A DNA stretch of 64,000 nt from Oscillospiraceae bacterium (GTDB taxonomy: Bacteria > Bacillota > Clostridia > Oscillospirales > Oscillospiraceae): contig JAFWDQ010000021.1 of the NCBI GenBank assembly GCA_017516065.1, positions 62,001 through 126,000 of the forward strand. Direction: 5' to 3'. The position numbers and the translations under genes are program-made. The notes beneath the pieces were generated by a model that saw nothing but the letters and a program-made list of their open reading frames with translations, made no database searches and was not told where the DNA came from. Shown here piece by piece: positions 38,991-48,986 of this stretch (position 1 is its first letter; every line of letters starts with the position of its first letter).

Positions 38991-39661
38991 GGGAGCTCCT
39001 CCAGGGAATAGCCCGCGTTTCGTGTGGCCCTGATCCGGATGTCGGCCTGAAGGGCCGTGAGCTTCTTCCTTAAATAAGAGATATACACCCACACCACGTT
39101 CGGCTCCACATCGCTGTCATAGCCCCAGATGCTCTCCAGAAACCGCTCTGTGGCGATGAGCTGGCGGGGATTGCGCATGAGCAGCTCCATCATCTGGAAC
39201 TCCCGGTTGGCCAGGCGGAAGCTGCCTGCGGGGGACGCCAGCTCAAAGGTGCTCTGATCCAGCGTGATATTGCCGAAGCGCAGCCGGCTGGTGGTCTGGG
39301 CCGTCTGGCTGCGGGTCATGGCCCGGATCCGGGCCAGCAGCTCCTGGGCGGCAAAGGGCTTGGTGAGATAGTCGTTGGCTCCGGCGTCCAGACCCAACAC
39401 CTTGTCGTCGATCTCAGACTTTGCGGTGAGGATCAGCACCGGGATGCGGTCGCCCCGCTCCCGGAGCCTGCGCAGGACCGTCATACCGTCCACGCCGGGC
39501 ATCATCAGGTCCAGGATCAGAGCGTCGTAATTCCCGGCCTCCAGATAGTCCAGGGCCTCCGCCCCGTCGAAGACCGCGTCCACGGAATAGTTGCTGCGCT
39601 CCAGCAGCGCCGTGACGGCCCGGGACAGGGACACCTCGTCCTCGGCAAGCAGTATGCGCAT
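38987..39661 (-). CDS. OmpR-family response regulator
   Basis: 224 residues. Receiver domain with phosphoacceptor Asp51 in LILDLMMPGVDG and Lys in LTAKSE, followed by a winged-helix DNA-binding domain (ANREFQMMELLM to VWVYISYLRKKL). First gene of the pair with the kinase. It is divergent from the VTC operon, which makes that operon a candidate target. Confidence 0.94.
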   Translation of the reverse strand: MRILLAEDEVSLSRAVTALLERSNYSVDAVFDGAEALDYLEAGNYDALILDLMMPGVDGMTVLRRLRERGDRIPVLILTAKSEIDDKVLGLDAGANDYLTKPFAAQELLARIRAMTRSQTAQTTSRLRFGNITLDQSTFELASPAGSFRLANREFQMMELLMRNPRQLIATERFLESIWGYDSDVEPNVVWVYISYLRKKLTALQADIRIRATRNAGYSLEELP

Positions 39662-39730
39662 GGGCCCTAACCCCCTTTTGGCCGCGGCAACAGCTGCGCG
39701 GCGGTATCTTTCTGATCATATTCCCTGTTA

Positions 39731-39759
39731 AGCATACCACGAAATCCTGCGTTTGTCAG
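39731..39759 (-). promoter_or_regulatory. Promoter for the two-component system
   Basis: On the minus strand CTGACA, 17 bases, TATGCT with extended TGG. Confidence 0.55.
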
Positions 39760-39839
39760 CGTGATTTTCCCCTTAGAATGTTTATATTTTGTTAAAATTT
39801 GAGCCCGGTTTCTTTTATCTTCAATTATGTTTCGGCTGT

Positions 39840-39845
39840 TATAAT
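39840..39845 (+). promoter_or_regulatory. Putative -10 element for the VTC operon
   Basis: TATAAT about 32 bases before the start. No good -35 is placed at normal spacing, which would fit an activator-dependent promoter. Confidence 0.5.
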
Positions 39846-39877
39846 GGCCCTGCGATCAGGAAAGGAGGCGCGGTACG

Positions 39878-40585
39878 ATGGGAAGTCAAATGGTGTTCAG
39901 GCGATATGAGCTCAAGTACCTGATGACCCGGCGTCAGCGGGACGCCGTGCTGGCCGCCATGGAGCCCCGGATGACTCTGGACGAATACGGACGCAGCTCC
40001 ATCCGCAACGTCTACCTCGACACCCCCGATTTCCGGCTCATCCGGCGGAGTCTGGAAAAGCCGGTGTATAAGGAGAAGCTCCGGGTCCGCAGCTACGGAC
40101 GGGCCGGGGCAAACGACAGGGTCTTCGTGGAGCTGAAAAAGAAATACGACGGTGTCGTCTACAAGCGGCGGCTGGCCCTGCCGCTGATAGAGGCGCAGGC
40201 CTGTCTGGCCGGACGGCTGGCCCTCCCCGATACCCAGATCGGCCATGAGATCGCCTACGCCCTGGCGTTCTATCGGAATCTGGCCCCGGCCATGTTCCTC
40301 TCCTATGAGCGTGAGGCCTACTATGAAAAGGACGGCGGAGATTTCCGGGTGACCTTTGACGACAGCATCCGCTTCCGGCAGGAGCAGCTGACTCTGGACT
40401 CGGATCCCTGCGGCACGCCGCTGCTGGGGCCCGATCAGGTGCTCATGGAGGTGAAGACCTCCGGCGGCATCCCCCTGTGGATGGTCCGGGCGCTCTCGGA
40501 GCAGAGAGTCTACAAGACCTCCTTCTCCAAATACGGGACCGCATACCGGAGGGTGATCTCAGAGCATATGGAAAGGAGCGCGTAA
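39878..40585 (+). CDS. VTC-domain (polyphosphate polymerase-like) protein
   Basis: 235 residues covering one VTC/CYTH-like tunnel domain. The expected charged residues line up: E-x-K-Y near the start (YELKYLM), YKEKLRVRSYG, VFVELKKKYDGVVYKRR, YEREAY, FDDSIRFR, LMEVKTSG and FSKYG. Yeast Vtc4 uses this fold to make polyphosphate from ATP; bacterial members usually sit beside DUF4956 membrane proteins, as here. AAAGGAGG lies before the ATG. Catalytic activity is inferred from conserved residues, not shown. Confidence 0.88.
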   Translation: MGSQMVFRRYELKYLMTRRQRDAVLAAMEPRMTLDEYGRSSIRNVYLDTPDFRLIRRSLEKPVYKEKLRVRSYGRAGANDRVFVELKKKYDGVVYKRRLALPLIEAQACLAGRLALPDTQIGHEIAYALAFYRNLAPAMFLSYEREAYYEKDGGDFRVTFDDSIRFRQEQLTLDSDPCGTPLLGPDQVLMEVKTSGGIPLWMVRALSEQRVYKTSFSKYGTAYRRVISEHMERSA

Positions 40586-40587
40586 CG

Positions 40588-41286
40588 ATGGTCAATACGA
40601 TACTCGGCAGTGTATTCAACACCGTCACCGGCGGCGGCATTACCCCGGCCGTCTTCCTGCTGTGTGTGGCGGTCTCCCTGGTCATCGGTCTGATCCTCTG
40701 CGGTCTGACCCTGCGCAGCGCCAACTGCAGCAGGAGCTTCGCCGTCACGCTGGCCATCCTCCCCGCCGTGGTCTGCGTGGTCATCATGATGGTCAACGGC
40801 AATATCGGTGCCGGCGTGGCCGTGGCGGGGGCCTTCAGTCTGGTCCGCTTCCGCTCCGCCCCCGGCTCCGCCCGGGAGATCGGCACCCTCTTCGTGGCCA
40901 TGGGCGCCGGGCTCGTCGCCGGTATGGGCTATCTGGGCTATGCCGTGCTCTTTACCGTGATCCTCGGCTGTATCATCCTGCTCTACGGCCGTCTGCGGCT
41001 GGGCGAGGGAAAAAACGGCCAGCGGGACAAGACCCTTCGCATCACCATCCCGGAGGATCTGGACTACACCGGCGTATTCGACGCCGTCATGGAGCGGTAC
41101 ACCCTGCGCCATGACCTGAAGAAGGTCAAGACGACCAATATGGGCAGTCTGATCAGGCTGACCTATGACCTGACTCTGCGGGACCCCGCTCAGGAGAAGG
41201 CGTTCCTCGACGAGCTGCGCTGCCGCAACGGCAATCTGGAGATCTCCATCTCCCGGCAGGAGACGGCGGCCGCCTCGGGGCTGTAA
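40588..41286 (+). CDS. DUF4956 membrane protein
   Basis: 232 residues: about four N-terminal membrane helices and a C-terminal soluble alpha/beta domain (starting near LRITIPEDLDYTGVFD). The segment AFSLVRFRSAPGSAREI between helices is the conserved DUF4956 signature. GGAAAGGAG precedes the start, two bases after the VTC stop. DUF4956 and VTC proteins are regularly paired; a membrane partner for polymer synthesis or export is a reasonable inference, but no biochemical role is established here. Confidence 0.87.
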   Translation: MVNTILGSVFNTVTGGGITPAVFLLCVAVSLVIGLILCGLTLRSANCSRSFAVTLAILPAVVCVVIMMVNGNIGAGVAVAGAFSLVRFRSAPGSAREIGTLFVAMGAGLVAGMGYLGYAVLFTVILGCIILLYGRLRLGEGKNGQRDKTLRITIPEDLDYTGVFDAVMERYTLRHDLKKVKTTNMGSLIRLTYDLTLRDPAQEKAFLDELRCRNGNLEISISRQETAAASGL

Positions 41287-41303
41287 CGGAAAGGAGAAAA
41301 AAT

Positions 41304-42776
41304 ATGATCGGTATGAAAGTCTTATCCATCCTCATAAGCACGGCTATGCTGACCGGCTGCGGCGCCGCCGCCGGGGCCGGCGGCGGCACGGAGGCGCAGG
41401 CCTCCGTCGTCCAGCCGGAGGAGGTCGCCGCATCGGCCCTGTCCGATATCGCGAACACGGACGACATGTTCAGCAGCCGGGATCTGGACCCCGGCTATGA
41501 CGAAAGTCAGGCGATATCAATCCAACTGACCGGCGGCACCGCCGTATGCGACTCCGACGCCGTCACCGTCGACGGCGGCACCGTCACTGTTACCGCGGCG
41601 GGAACCTATGTCCTCTCCGGCACCCTGACGGACGGCCAGATCGTCGTCCGGGCCGGCGAGGCAGACAAGGTCCAGCTGGTCCTGAACGGCGTGGATATCA
41701 CCTGCTCCGACTCCGCCGCTATCTATGCGCTTGAGGCCGACAAGGTCTTCCTCACCCTGGCCGACGGCACGGAGAACAGCCTGACAAACGGCGGGACCTA
41801 TGCCGCCATTGATGAGAACAACATCGACGCCGTGATCTTCGCCAAGACGGACCTGACCCTCAACGGAACCGGCAGTCTCACCGTCAGCGCCGCCGCGGGC
41901 CACGGCATCGTCTGCAAGGACGATCTTGTCATCGCCGGCGGAACCTGTACCATCGACGCCGCCAGCCACGGCATTGAGGGCAAGGACAGCGTCCGCATCG
42001 CAGGCGGGACGCTTGTCATCACTGCCGGCAAGGACGGCATCCACGCAGAGAACGACGACGACGCCGAGGCGGGCTGGCTGTATATCCTGGACGGCAGCCT
42101 CACCATTCACGCCGGGGACGACGCCATCCACTCGGGCAGCGACGTGGTCATCCGGGGCGGCAGCTTCGACATTCCTTCCTGCTGCGAGGGCGTGGAGGGC
42201 CGATCCGTCACCATCGACGGCGGGACGCTGAATATCGTCTCCTCCGACGACGGCATCAACGCCGCCGGGAGCACCGACAGCTCCGACTTTACGGCAGGCG
42301 GCGGCGACTTCGCCTACAGCGCGGCGTGCTCCGTGGTCGTGAGCGGCGGCAGCATCACCATCATGTCCCAGGGCGACTGCATCGACGCCAACGGCGACAT
42401 CACCGTCAACGGCGGCACCCTGGAGCTCACCTGCGGCGGCAACGGCAATACGGCCCTGGACTGCAACGGCGCCTATACCAACAACGGCGGGACCGTCACC
42501 ACCAACGACGGTTCCGAGTCCGGCATGGGGATGGGCGGTCCCATGGGCGGGCAGATGGGCGGCATGGCTCCCGGCGGCGGGCAGATGGGCGGCATGGCTC
42601 CCGGCGGCGGGCAGGTTGGCGGCATGGCTCCCGGCGGTGGGCAGATGGGCGGCACGCCTCCCGGCGGCGGGCAGGTGGGCGGCATGGCTCCCGGCGGCGG
42701 GCAGATGGGCGGCACGCCTCCCGGCGGCGGCCGCCCCGATATGAGAAGCACCGACAGTTCGGCAGCAGCGGCGTAA
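41304..42776 (+). CDS. Beta-helix carbohydrate-binding lipoprotein (DUF4353/Cthe_2159-like) with Gly/Met repeat tail
   Basis: 490 residues. A lipoprotein signal ends in LTGC, then a short linker, then a right-handed beta-helix with many G-G-x-x-x-I/V-x-A rungs (VDGGTVTVTAAGTYVLSGTL, then IAGGTLVITAGKDGIHAEND). This matches the Cthe_2159 family, calcium-bound beta-helices reported to bind acidic polysaccharide. The tail (about residues 412-480) is six copies of a ten-residue Gly/Gln/Met/Pro unit. AAGGAG is seven bases before the ATG. Third gene of the VTC operon, so the exported product or wall polymer may be its ligand (inference). Confidence 0.85.
   Translation: MIGMKVLSILISTAMLTGCGAAAGAGGGTEAQASVVQPEEVAASALSDIANTDDMFSSRDLDPGYDESQAISIQLTGGTAVCDSDAVTVDGGTVTVTAAGTYVLSGTLTDGQIVVRAGEADKVQLVLNGVDITCSDSAAIYALEADKVFLTLADGTENSLTNGGTYAAIDENNIDAVIFAKTDLTLNGTGSLTVSAAAGHGIVCKDDLVIAGGTCTIDAASHGIEGKDSVRIAGGTLVITAGKDGIHAENDDDAEAGWLYILDGSLTIHAGDDAIHSGSDVVIRGGSFDIPSCCEGVEGRSVTIDGGTLNIVSSDDGINAAGSTDSSDFTAGGGDFAYSAACSVVVSGGSITIMSQGDCIDANGDITVNGGTLELTCGGNGNTALDCNGAYTNNGGTVTTNDGSESGMGMGGPMGGQMGGMAPGGGQMGGMAPGGGQVGGMAPGGGQMGGTPPGGGQVGGMAPGGGQMGGTPPGGGRPDMRSTDSSAAAA
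42546..42733 (+). repeat. 30-bp tandem repeats encoding a Gly/Met/Pro-rich tail
   Basis: Six copies of a 30-base unit whose translation is close to G-G-Q-M-G-G-M-A-P-G, with M/V and MA/TP variants. Such coding minisatellites vary easily in copy number. Confidence 0.9.
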
Positions 42777-42798
42777 CACCGCAGTCCTTTGAGCATCA

Positions 42799-42844
42799 CC
42801 CGGGCGCGCCGGAGATTTCTCTCTCCGGCGTGCCCGGGTTTTTC
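42799..42844 (+). terminator. Terminator after the VTC operon
   Basis: CCCGGGCGCGCCGGAGA pairs with TCTCCGGCGTGCCCGGG (one wobble) across a four-to-six base loop, followed by TTTTT. Confidence 0.9.
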
Positions 42845-42896
42845 ATGGGAAAGTTTTCTCCCTGTTTTTTGGCTTCCCCTCTCCGGATGTTTGTGG

Positions 42897-42902
42897 TATA
42901 AT
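42897..42902 (+). promoter_or_regulatory. Extended -10 promoter for uvrB
   Basis: TGGTATAAT gives an extended -10; the -35 region is poor. No LexA (GAACnnnnGTTC) box is visible nearby. Confidence 0.6.
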
Positions 42903-42963
42903 AGTATGATACCGCACGACACGACACGCGCAGCTCCGCGCTGCGGCCGGGAGGGCAGTTTTT

Positions 42964-44922
42964 ATGGAATTCAAATTGCAGGCGCCCTATACGCCCACAG
43001 GGGACCAGCCGGAGGCCATCGAAAAGCTGACGGCCGGCGTGGAGGCCGGACTGGATGAGCAGGTGCTGCTGGGCGTCACCGGCTCCGGCAAGACCTTCAC
43101 CATGGCCAATATCATCGCCCGGACGGGACGTCCCACGCTGGTGCTGGCCCACAACAAGACTCTCGCCGCCCAGCTTTGCGCGGAGTTCCGGGCCTTCTTC
43201 CCGGAAAACGCCGTGGAGTACTTCGTGTCCTACTACGACTACTATCAGCCGGAGGCGTATATCCCCCACACGGATACCTTTATCGAAAAGGACGCCTCCA
43301 TCAACGACGAGATCGAGCGGCTCCGCCACAGCGCCACCACCGCCCTCTTTGAACGGCGGGACGTCATCGTGGTGGCCTCCGTGTCCTGTATCTACGGTCT
43401 GGGCGACCCCATCGACTACGCCAATCTGGTGGTCTCTCTGCGTCCGGGCCAGACCAGAAACCGGGACGACCTGCTGAAAAAGCTGGTGGAGATCCGCTAT
43501 GAACGCAACGACGTGGCCTTTGAGCGGAACACCTTCCGGGTCCGGGGCGACACTGTGGAGATCTTCCCCGCCTACGCCAGAGACCACGCCATCCGGGTGG
43601 AGTTCTTCGGCGACGAGGTGGACCGGATCAGCGAGATCAACGTGGTCACCGGCACGCCCACCCGCATTTTGGGCCACGCCGCCATCTACCCCGCCAGTCA
43701 TTACGTCACAACACCGGAGAAGATGGAGCGGGCCATCTCCGTCATCCAGACCGAGCTGGAGGACCGGCTGCGGTTTTTCGAGGCGGAGGAAAAGGCCGTG
43801 GAGGCCCAGCGGCTCCGGCAGCGGACCCTCTATGACATTGAGATGATGCGGGAGCTGGGCTACTGCACCGGCATCGAGAATTACTCCCGGATCATCTCCG
43901 GCCGGGCGCCCGGCTCGCCGCCCATGACCCTGCTGGACTACTTCCCGAAGGATTTTCTCCTGTTCGTGGACGAATCCCACGTAACGCTGCCCCAGGTCCG
44001 GGCCATGTACGCCGGGGACCGGGCCAGAAAGCAGGCTCTGGTGGACTACGGCTTCCGGCTCCCCTGCGCTTTCGACAATCGTCCGTTGAATTTTGATGAG
44101 TTCAACGAGAAGCTCAATCAGGTCATCTATGTCTCCGCCACCCCCGCCCCCTATGAGCGGGAACGGGCGGAACAGATCGTGGAACAGGTCATCCGACCCA
44201 CGGGCCTGCCGGACCCCGCCGTGGAGGTCCGCCCGGTGGAGGGCCAGATCGACGACCTGATGGCGGAGATCCAGCTCCGGACCGCCCGGAAGGAGCGGGT
44301 GCTGGTGACCACGCTGACCAAAAAGATGGCGGAGGATCTCACCGCATATCTCCGGGGCAACGGCGTCCGGGTGCGGTATATGCACCACGACATCGACGCC
44401 ATCGAGCGGATGCAGATCATCCGGGACCTTCGCGCCGGCGTTTTCGACGTGCTGGTGGGCATCAATCTGCTCCGGGAGGGTCTGGATCTGCCGGAGGTGT
44501 CTCTGGTGGCGATCCTGGACGCGGACAAGGAGGGCTTCCTCCGCAGTGAGACCAGCCTGATCCAGACCATCGGCCGGGCCGCCCGGAACGCCGACGGCCG
44601 GGTCATCCTCTACGCCGACGCCCGTACCCCGTCCATGGAGGCCGCCATCTCCGAGACGGAGCGCCGCCGGGCCATCCAGATCGCCTACAACGAGGCCCAC
44701 GGCATCGTTCCGAAGACCATCGTCAAGGACGTGCGGGAGCTTATCGAGATCTCCCAGGCCGCGGAGGAGGAGGTCCCCGCCGATCTGTCCCTGCTGACAA
44801 AAAAGGAGCGGGAGGCCATGATCGCCAAGCTGGAAAAGGAGATGCAGGCCGCCGCAAAGCTGCTGGAATTCGAGCTTGCCGCCGCGCTGCGGGATCAGAT
44901 CATCCTGCTGCGGGGCAAGTGA
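42964..44922 (+). CDS. uvrB: Excinuclease ABC subunit B
   Basis: 652 residues, near the normal length. DNA-damage-loading helicase of nucleotide excision repair. Walker [11 protein letters not shown], the beta-hairpin region [12 protein letters not shown], helicase motifs ([22 protein letters not shown]) and a C-terminal UVR motif ([20 protein letters not shown]) that contacts UvrC. GGGAGG precedes the ATG. It lies upstream of a small zincin and uvrA. Confidence 0.97.
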   Translation: MEFKLQAPYTPTGDQPEAIEKLTAGVEAGLDEQVLLGVTGSGKTFTMANIIARTGRPTLVLAHNKTLAAQLCAEFRAFFPENAVEYFVSYYDYYQPEAYIPHTDTFIEKDASINDEIERLRHSATTALFERRDVIVVASVSCIYGLGDPIDYANLVVSLRPGQTRNRDDLLKKLVEIRYERNDVAFERNTFRVRGDTVEIFPAYARDHAIRVEFFGDEVDRISEINVVTGTPTRILGHAAIYPASHYVTTPEKMERAISVIQTELEDRLRFFEAEEKAVEAQRLRQRTLYDIEMMRELGYCTGIENYSRIISGRAPGSPPMTLLDYFPKDFLLFVDESHVTLPQVRAMYAGDRARKQALVDYGFRLPCAFDNRPLNFDEFNEKLNQVIYVSATPAPYERERAEQIVEQVIRPTGLPDPAVEVRPVEGQIDDLMAEIQLRTARKERVLVTTLTKKMAEDLTAYLRGNGVRVRYMHHDIDAIERMQIIRDLRAGVFDVLVGINLLREGLDLPEVSLVAILDADKEGFLRSETSLIQTIGRAARNADGRVILYADARTPSMEAAISETERRRAIQIAYNEAHGIVPKTIVKDVRELIEISQAAEEEVPADLSLLTKKEREAMIAKLEKEMQAAAKLLEFELAAALRDQIILLRGK

Positions 44923-44941
44923 CCGGAAGGAGGAACCGACT

Positions 44942-45373
44942 GTGCTGCTGTCCATCGACGAGGTGGGCGATCTGCTGGACGAGATCGCCGAAACCATACC
45001 GGAGGCGCTGTTTCAGGGCCTCACCGGCGGCGTGATCCTCCAGGAGGAGGCCCTGCCGGATCCCCAGCCCAACGCCGAGGACCTGTTCATCCTGGGAGAA
45101 TACTGCCACGATATGCTGGGCCGCTACATCAACCTCTACTACGGCTCCTTCGCGGCGCTGTACCGGGACGCGCCTGTGCGGGTGTGGGAGCGGGAGCTGC
45201 GGACTACGCTGCTCCACGAGCTGACCCACCACGTCGAGTCCCTGGCCGGCGTCCGGGATCTGGAGGTCAAGGATGAGATCGAGATGGAGCTGTTCCGCAG
45301 CGGCGAGGATCCCTATCCCGACGATGAGGATTACAGCGACTGGGATACGCCGGAGGATGAGGAAGAGAAATGA
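44942..45373 (+). CDS. Small zincin-like metallopeptidase family protein
   Basis: 143 residues. The zinc motif HELTHH lies in TTLLHELTHHVESLAG, the pattern of the Pfam Zincin_1 family of short bacterial proteins. The C-terminus is strongly acidic (DPYPDDEDYSDWDTPEDEEE). The GTG start at 44942 is preferred, with AAGGAGG eight bases upstream; the longer frame from 44876 lies inside uvrB. No signal peptide. Its substrate and any link to excision repair are unknown; its location between uvrB and uvrA may simply be operon packing. Confidence 0.8.
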   Translation: MLLSIDEVGDLLDEIAETIPEALFQGLTGGVILQEEALPDPQPNAEDLFILGEYCHDMLGRYINLYYGSFAALYRDAPVRVWERELRTTLLHELTHHVESLAGVRDLEVKDEIEMELFRSGEDPYPDDEDYSDWDTPEDEEEK

Positions 45374-45435
45374 TCCCCCCGGCGCCGGTTGTTAACATAA
45401 TTCTATTTTAGTTTACATAATTAAGGAGCCAGAGC

Positions 45436-48267
45436 ATGCAGGATAGTATCGTCATTCGGGGCGCGCGGGCCCATAACCTGAAAAACATCAGTGTGGATAT
45501 CCCCCGGGACAAGCTGGTGGTCATTACGGGGCTGTCCGGCTCCGGCAAGTCCAGTCTGGCTTTCGATACCATCTACGCCGAGGGACAGCGCCGGTATGTG
45601 GAGTCGCTGTCCTCCTATGCCCGGCAGTTTCTGGGCCAGATGGAAAAGCCCGACGTGGACTTTATCGGGGGCCTCTCCCCTGCCATCTCCATCGATCAGA
45701 AGACCACCAGCAAGAATCCCCGGTCCACCGTGGGCACCGTTACGGAGATCTACGACTATCTCCGGCTGCTGTGGGCCCGGGTGGGCGTGCCTCACTGCCC
45801 CAAGTGCGGCAGGGAGATCCGCCAGCAGACGGCGGACCAGATCGTGGATCAGGTCCTGGCTCTGCCGGAGGGCAGCCGCATCCTGATCCTGGCACCGGTG
45901 ATCCGGACCCGGAAGGGCGAGTACGCCAAGGTCTTCGAGGACGCCCGGAAGTCCGGCTACGTCCGTTGCCGGGTGGACGGCAGTCTCTATGAGCTCACCG
46001 AGGAGATCAAGCTGGACAAAAACAAAAAACACGACATCGAGATCGTGGTGGATCGGCTCATCATCCGTCCGGACCTGGGCCGCCGCCTTACCGACAGCGT
46101 GGAGACTGCCGCCGCCCTGACCGGCGGGCTGGTGATCGTTCACGTCATGGGGGACGAGCCCCGGGATATCCTGTTTTCACAGAACTACGCCTGCGAGGAC
46201 TGCGGCGTCTCCATCGAAGAGCTGACACCCCGTATGTTCTCCTTCAACAATCCCTACGGCGCCTGTCCCGTCTGCACGGGGCTGGGCAGCCAGCTGAAGG
46301 CGGATCCCGACCTGATCATCCCCAACCGGGAGCTGTCCATTCTGGAGGGAGCCATCACCGCCTCGGGCTGGAACAACATCCGGGGCGACGGCATCGCCCG
46401 GATGTATTTTGACGCTCTGGCCGCAACCTATCATTTCAAGCTGGATACCCCCGTCTCGGACCTGCCGGACGCCGTGATGCAGGTCATCCTCTACGGCACC
46501 GACGGGAAAAAGCTGGAGCTCCACTATGATCAGGTCCGGGGCCAGGGCACCCTGTACCAGCCATTTGAGGGCATCGTTCACAATCTGGAACGGCGCTACC
46601 GGGAGACCCAGAGCGACGCCATGCGCCGGGAGCTGGAAAACTGCATGAGCAACTGCACTTGTCCCCGGTGTCACGGACAGCGGCTGCGGCCGGAGAGTCT
46701 GGCCGTCACCGTGGGGGATATCAGCATCCACGCCTTTACGGAGCTGTCCGTTACGGAGGCTCTGGCGTTTCTGGACACCCTCTCCCTGACCGGTCAGCGG
46801 GCCGTGATCGCCGCCGGCATCCTCAAGGAGATCCGGGAGCGGCTGGGCTTCCTCCGGTCCGTGGGACTGGAGTATCTGACCCTGTCCCGGGCCGCCGGCA
46901 CGCTCTCCGGCGGCGAGAGCCAGCGGATCCGGCTGGCCACCCAGATCGGCTCCTCCCTGATGGGCGTGCTGTATATCCTCGACGAGCCCTCCATCGGCCT
47001 GCATCAGCGGGACAACGCCATGCTGCTGGATACCCTGCGCCGGCTCCGGGATCTGGGCAACAGTCTGCTGGTGGTGGAGCACGACGAGGAAACGATGCGC
47101 TCCGCCGATTATCTCATCGACGTGGGCCCCGGCGCCGGCGTCCACGGGGGACAGATCGTCGCCGCCGGCACGGCGGAGGATCTCATGGCCGTGCCGGAAT
47201 CTCTCACCGGCCAGTATCTCTCGGGGAAAAAACAGATCCCGGTCCCGGCGGTCCGTCGGCCCGGCAACGGCCATTTTCTCACCGTCCGGGGAGCTGCGGA
47301 GAATAATCTGAAGCACATCGACGTGTCTCTGCCTCTGGGCACCTTCATCTGCGTCACCGGCGTGTCCGGCTCCGGGAAGTCCAGTCTCGTCAACGAGATC
47401 ATCTTCAAGCAGCTGGGCAGCCGCCTCAACCGCATGAAGGTCCGGCCCGGCCGCCACGACGGCATGGAGGGACTGGAATATCTGGACAAGGTCATCGGCA
47501 TCGATCAGAGCCCCATCGGCCGCACGCCCCGGTCCAATCCCGCCACCTATACCGGCGTGTTCGGGGATATCCGAAACCTGTTCGCCTCCACACCGGACGC
47601 CAAAGCCCGGGGCTACGGCGCCAACCGCTTCTCCTTCAACGTCCGGGGCGGCCGGTGCGAGGCCTGTACCGGCGACGGCCTGCTGAAGATCGAGATGCAC
47701 TTTTTGCCGGATATCTACGTCCCCTGCGAGGTCTGCCACGGCCGCCGCTACAACCGGGAGACCCTGGAGGTCCGCTATAAGGGGAAAAATATCCACGACG
47801 TGCTGGAGATGACCGTGGATGAGGCCGTCCCCTTCTTTTCCGCCTTCCCCGCCCTGAACCGGAAGCTGGAGACCCTGCAGGATGTGGGCCTGGGCTATAT
47901 CAAGCTCGGCCAGTCCTCCACCACACTCTCCGGCGGCGAGGCCCAGCGGGTCAAGCTGGCCACGGAGCTGTCCAAACGCTCCACCGGCCGGACCGTCTAT
48001 ATCCTCGACGAGCCCACCACAGGACTCCACGCCGACGACGTGGCCCGGCTCATCGCCGTGCTGGAGCGTCTCACCGACGCCGGCAACACCGTCATCGTCA
48101 TCGAGCACAATCTGGACGTGATCAAGACCGCCGACTATGTGGTGGATCTGGGTCCCGAGGGCGGCGTCGGCGGCGGCAATCTCGTCTGCTGCGGCACCCC
48201 GGAGCAGGTGGCCGCCTGCGAGGCGTCCTATACCGGGCAGTACCTGAAAAAAGTGCTGGAAGTGTGA
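45436..48267 (+). CDS. uvrA: Excinuclease ABC subunit A
   Basis: 943 residues. Damage-recognition ATPase with two ABC modules. Walker A is GLSGSGKSS and GVSGSGKSS, signatures are LSGGESQR and LSGGEAQR, and Walker B is YILDEPS and YILDEPT. Zinc-binding Cys pairs ([26 protein letters not shown]) are intact. AAGGAG lies seven bases upstream. The 62-base gap after the zincin gene carries an AT-rich stretch but no clear terminator. Confidence 0.97.
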   Translation: MQDSIVIRGARAHNLKNISVDIPRDKLVVITGLSGSGKSSLAFDTIYAEGQRRYVESLSSYARQFLGQMEKPDVDFIGGLSPAISIDQKTTSKNPRSTVGTVTEIYDYLRLLWARVGVPHCPKCGREIRQQTADQIVDQVLALPEGSRILILAPVIRTRKGEYAKVFEDARKSGYVRCRVDGSLYELTEEIKLDKNKKHDIEIVVDRLIIRPDLGRRLTDSVETAAALTGGLVIVHVMGDEPRDILFSQNYACEDCGVSIEELTPRMFSFNNPYGACPVCTGLGSQLKADPDLIIPNRELSILEGAITASGWNNIRGDGIARMYFDALAATYHFKLDTPVSDLPDAVMQVILYGTDGKKLELHYDQVRGQGTLYQPFEGIVHNLERRYRETQSDAMRRELENCMSNCTCPRCHGQRLRPESLAVTVGDISIHAFTELSVTEALAFLDTLSLTGQRAVIAAGILKEIRERLGFLRSVGLEYLTLSRAAGTLSGGESQRIRLATQIGSSLMGVLYILDEPSIGLHQRDNAMLLDTLRRLRDLGNSLLVVEHDEETMRSADYLIDVGPGAGVHGGQIVAAGTAEDLMAVPESLTGQYLSGKKQIPVPAVRRPGNGHFLTVRGAAENNLKHIDVSLPLGTFICVTGVSGSGKSSLVNEIIFKQLGSRLNRMKVRPGRHDGMEGLEYLDKVIGIDQSPIGRTPRSNPATYTGVFGDIRNLFASTPDAKARGYGANRFSFNVRGGRCEACTGDGLLKIEMHFLPDIYVPCEVCHGRRYNRETLEVRYKGKNIHDVLEMTVDEAVPFFSAFPALNRKLETLQDVGLGYIKLGQSSTTLSGGEAQRVKLATELSKRSTGRTVYILDEPTTGLHADDVARLIAVLERLTDAGNTVIVIEHNLDVIKTADYVVDLGPEGGVGGGNLVCCGTPEQVAACEASYTGQYLKKVLEV

Positions 48268-48285
48268 GACGTGCTGAAAAAGCAC

Positions 48286-48314
48286 TTGACAAATATGCCG
48301 CGTCGTGGTAATAT
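48286..48314 (+). promoter_or_regulatory. Sigma-A promoter for the ECF S-component gene
   Basis: TTGACA, 17 bases, TAATAT. The leader of about 25 bases is too short for a vitamin riboswitch. Confidence 0.8.
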
Positions 48315-48344
48315 CCATTAAGCCTATGTATTATATAGGGATTT

Positions 48345-48893
48345 ATGGTCGGGATGTGGTGTTTTATGAGAAGAAAGCCCTCTGCAAAATCATTGGCGGT
48401 AAAAGCGCTCTGTGTTGCGATCGTATTCCTTGCGACCACGGTGCTGCAGATCCCCATTCCTCTCGGATACGCCAATCTCGGCACCGCGGTCATCCTGATC
48501 CTGGCGGTCTTCTGGGGACCGGAGGTCGGTCTGGTGGCGGGCGGTCTCGGCTCGGCGCTGGCGGATCTGGTCCTGGCCCCCATGTGGGCTCTGCCGACCC
48601 TGCTGGTCAAGGCGGTCATGGGGCTCCTCTGCGGCGTCATCGCCGGAAAGACCTCCGCACAGAAGCATCGCACGAAACAGCTCAGAACGTTTCTGGCCTG
48701 CATCGTCGCCGCTGTGGAGATGATCGTGGGGTATTTCATCGGCGGGTCCATTCTCTACGGCTCTGTCGCCACCGGCGCGCTGCAGATACCCGGTCTTGCC
48801 ATAGAGTGCGGCGTCGGGATCGTCGTTTTTTACCTGGTGGGCAGAGTCATAGAGCGCAGCGGCCTCATGGAGCGGATCAAAAGATCGGATTGA
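48345..48893 (+). CDS. ECF transporter S component (vitamin/cofactor uptake)
   Basis: 182 residues with five or six hydrophobic helices. Pattern SLAVKALCVAIVFLATTVLQ, GYANLGTAVILILAVFWGP and GGLGSALADLVLAPMWALPT is typical of substrate-binding S components that share an energy-coupling EcfAAT module encoded elsewhere. The vitamin cannot be identified, and no riboswitch is present to help. The start at 48345 has AGGG five bases upstream; an ATG at 48366 (MRRKPSAKSL) is an equally plausible start that looks more like the family. Confidence 0.8.
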   Translation: MVGMWCFMRRKPSAKSLAVKALCVAIVFLATTVLQIPIPLGYANLGTAVILILAVFWGPEVGLVAGGLGSALADLVLAPMWALPTLLVKAVMGLLCGVIAGKTSAQKHRTKQLRTFLACIVAAVEMIVGYFIGGSILYGSVATGALQIPGLAIECGVGIVVFYLVGRVIERSGLMERIKRSD

Positions 48894-48986
48894 CACGATC
48901 ATCACAAATACTGCCTGCCTGCGCGCATAATTTCCTCCTGCGGACAAACACTATTTCCACCACACCTGTCTGAAGGAGGAATCCGT

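Noticed and set aside
42546..42733. CRISPR-like array
   Set aside because: The 30-bp units are directly adjacent with no spacers and keep an open frame, so they are coding repeats.
41517..42779. 420-codon minus-strand frame over the beta-helix gene
   Set aside because: Shadow of a lipoprotein gene with promoter context and ribosome site on the plus strand.
48315..48344. Riboswitch controlling the ECF S component
   Set aside because: The leader between promoter and start codon is only about 25 bases.
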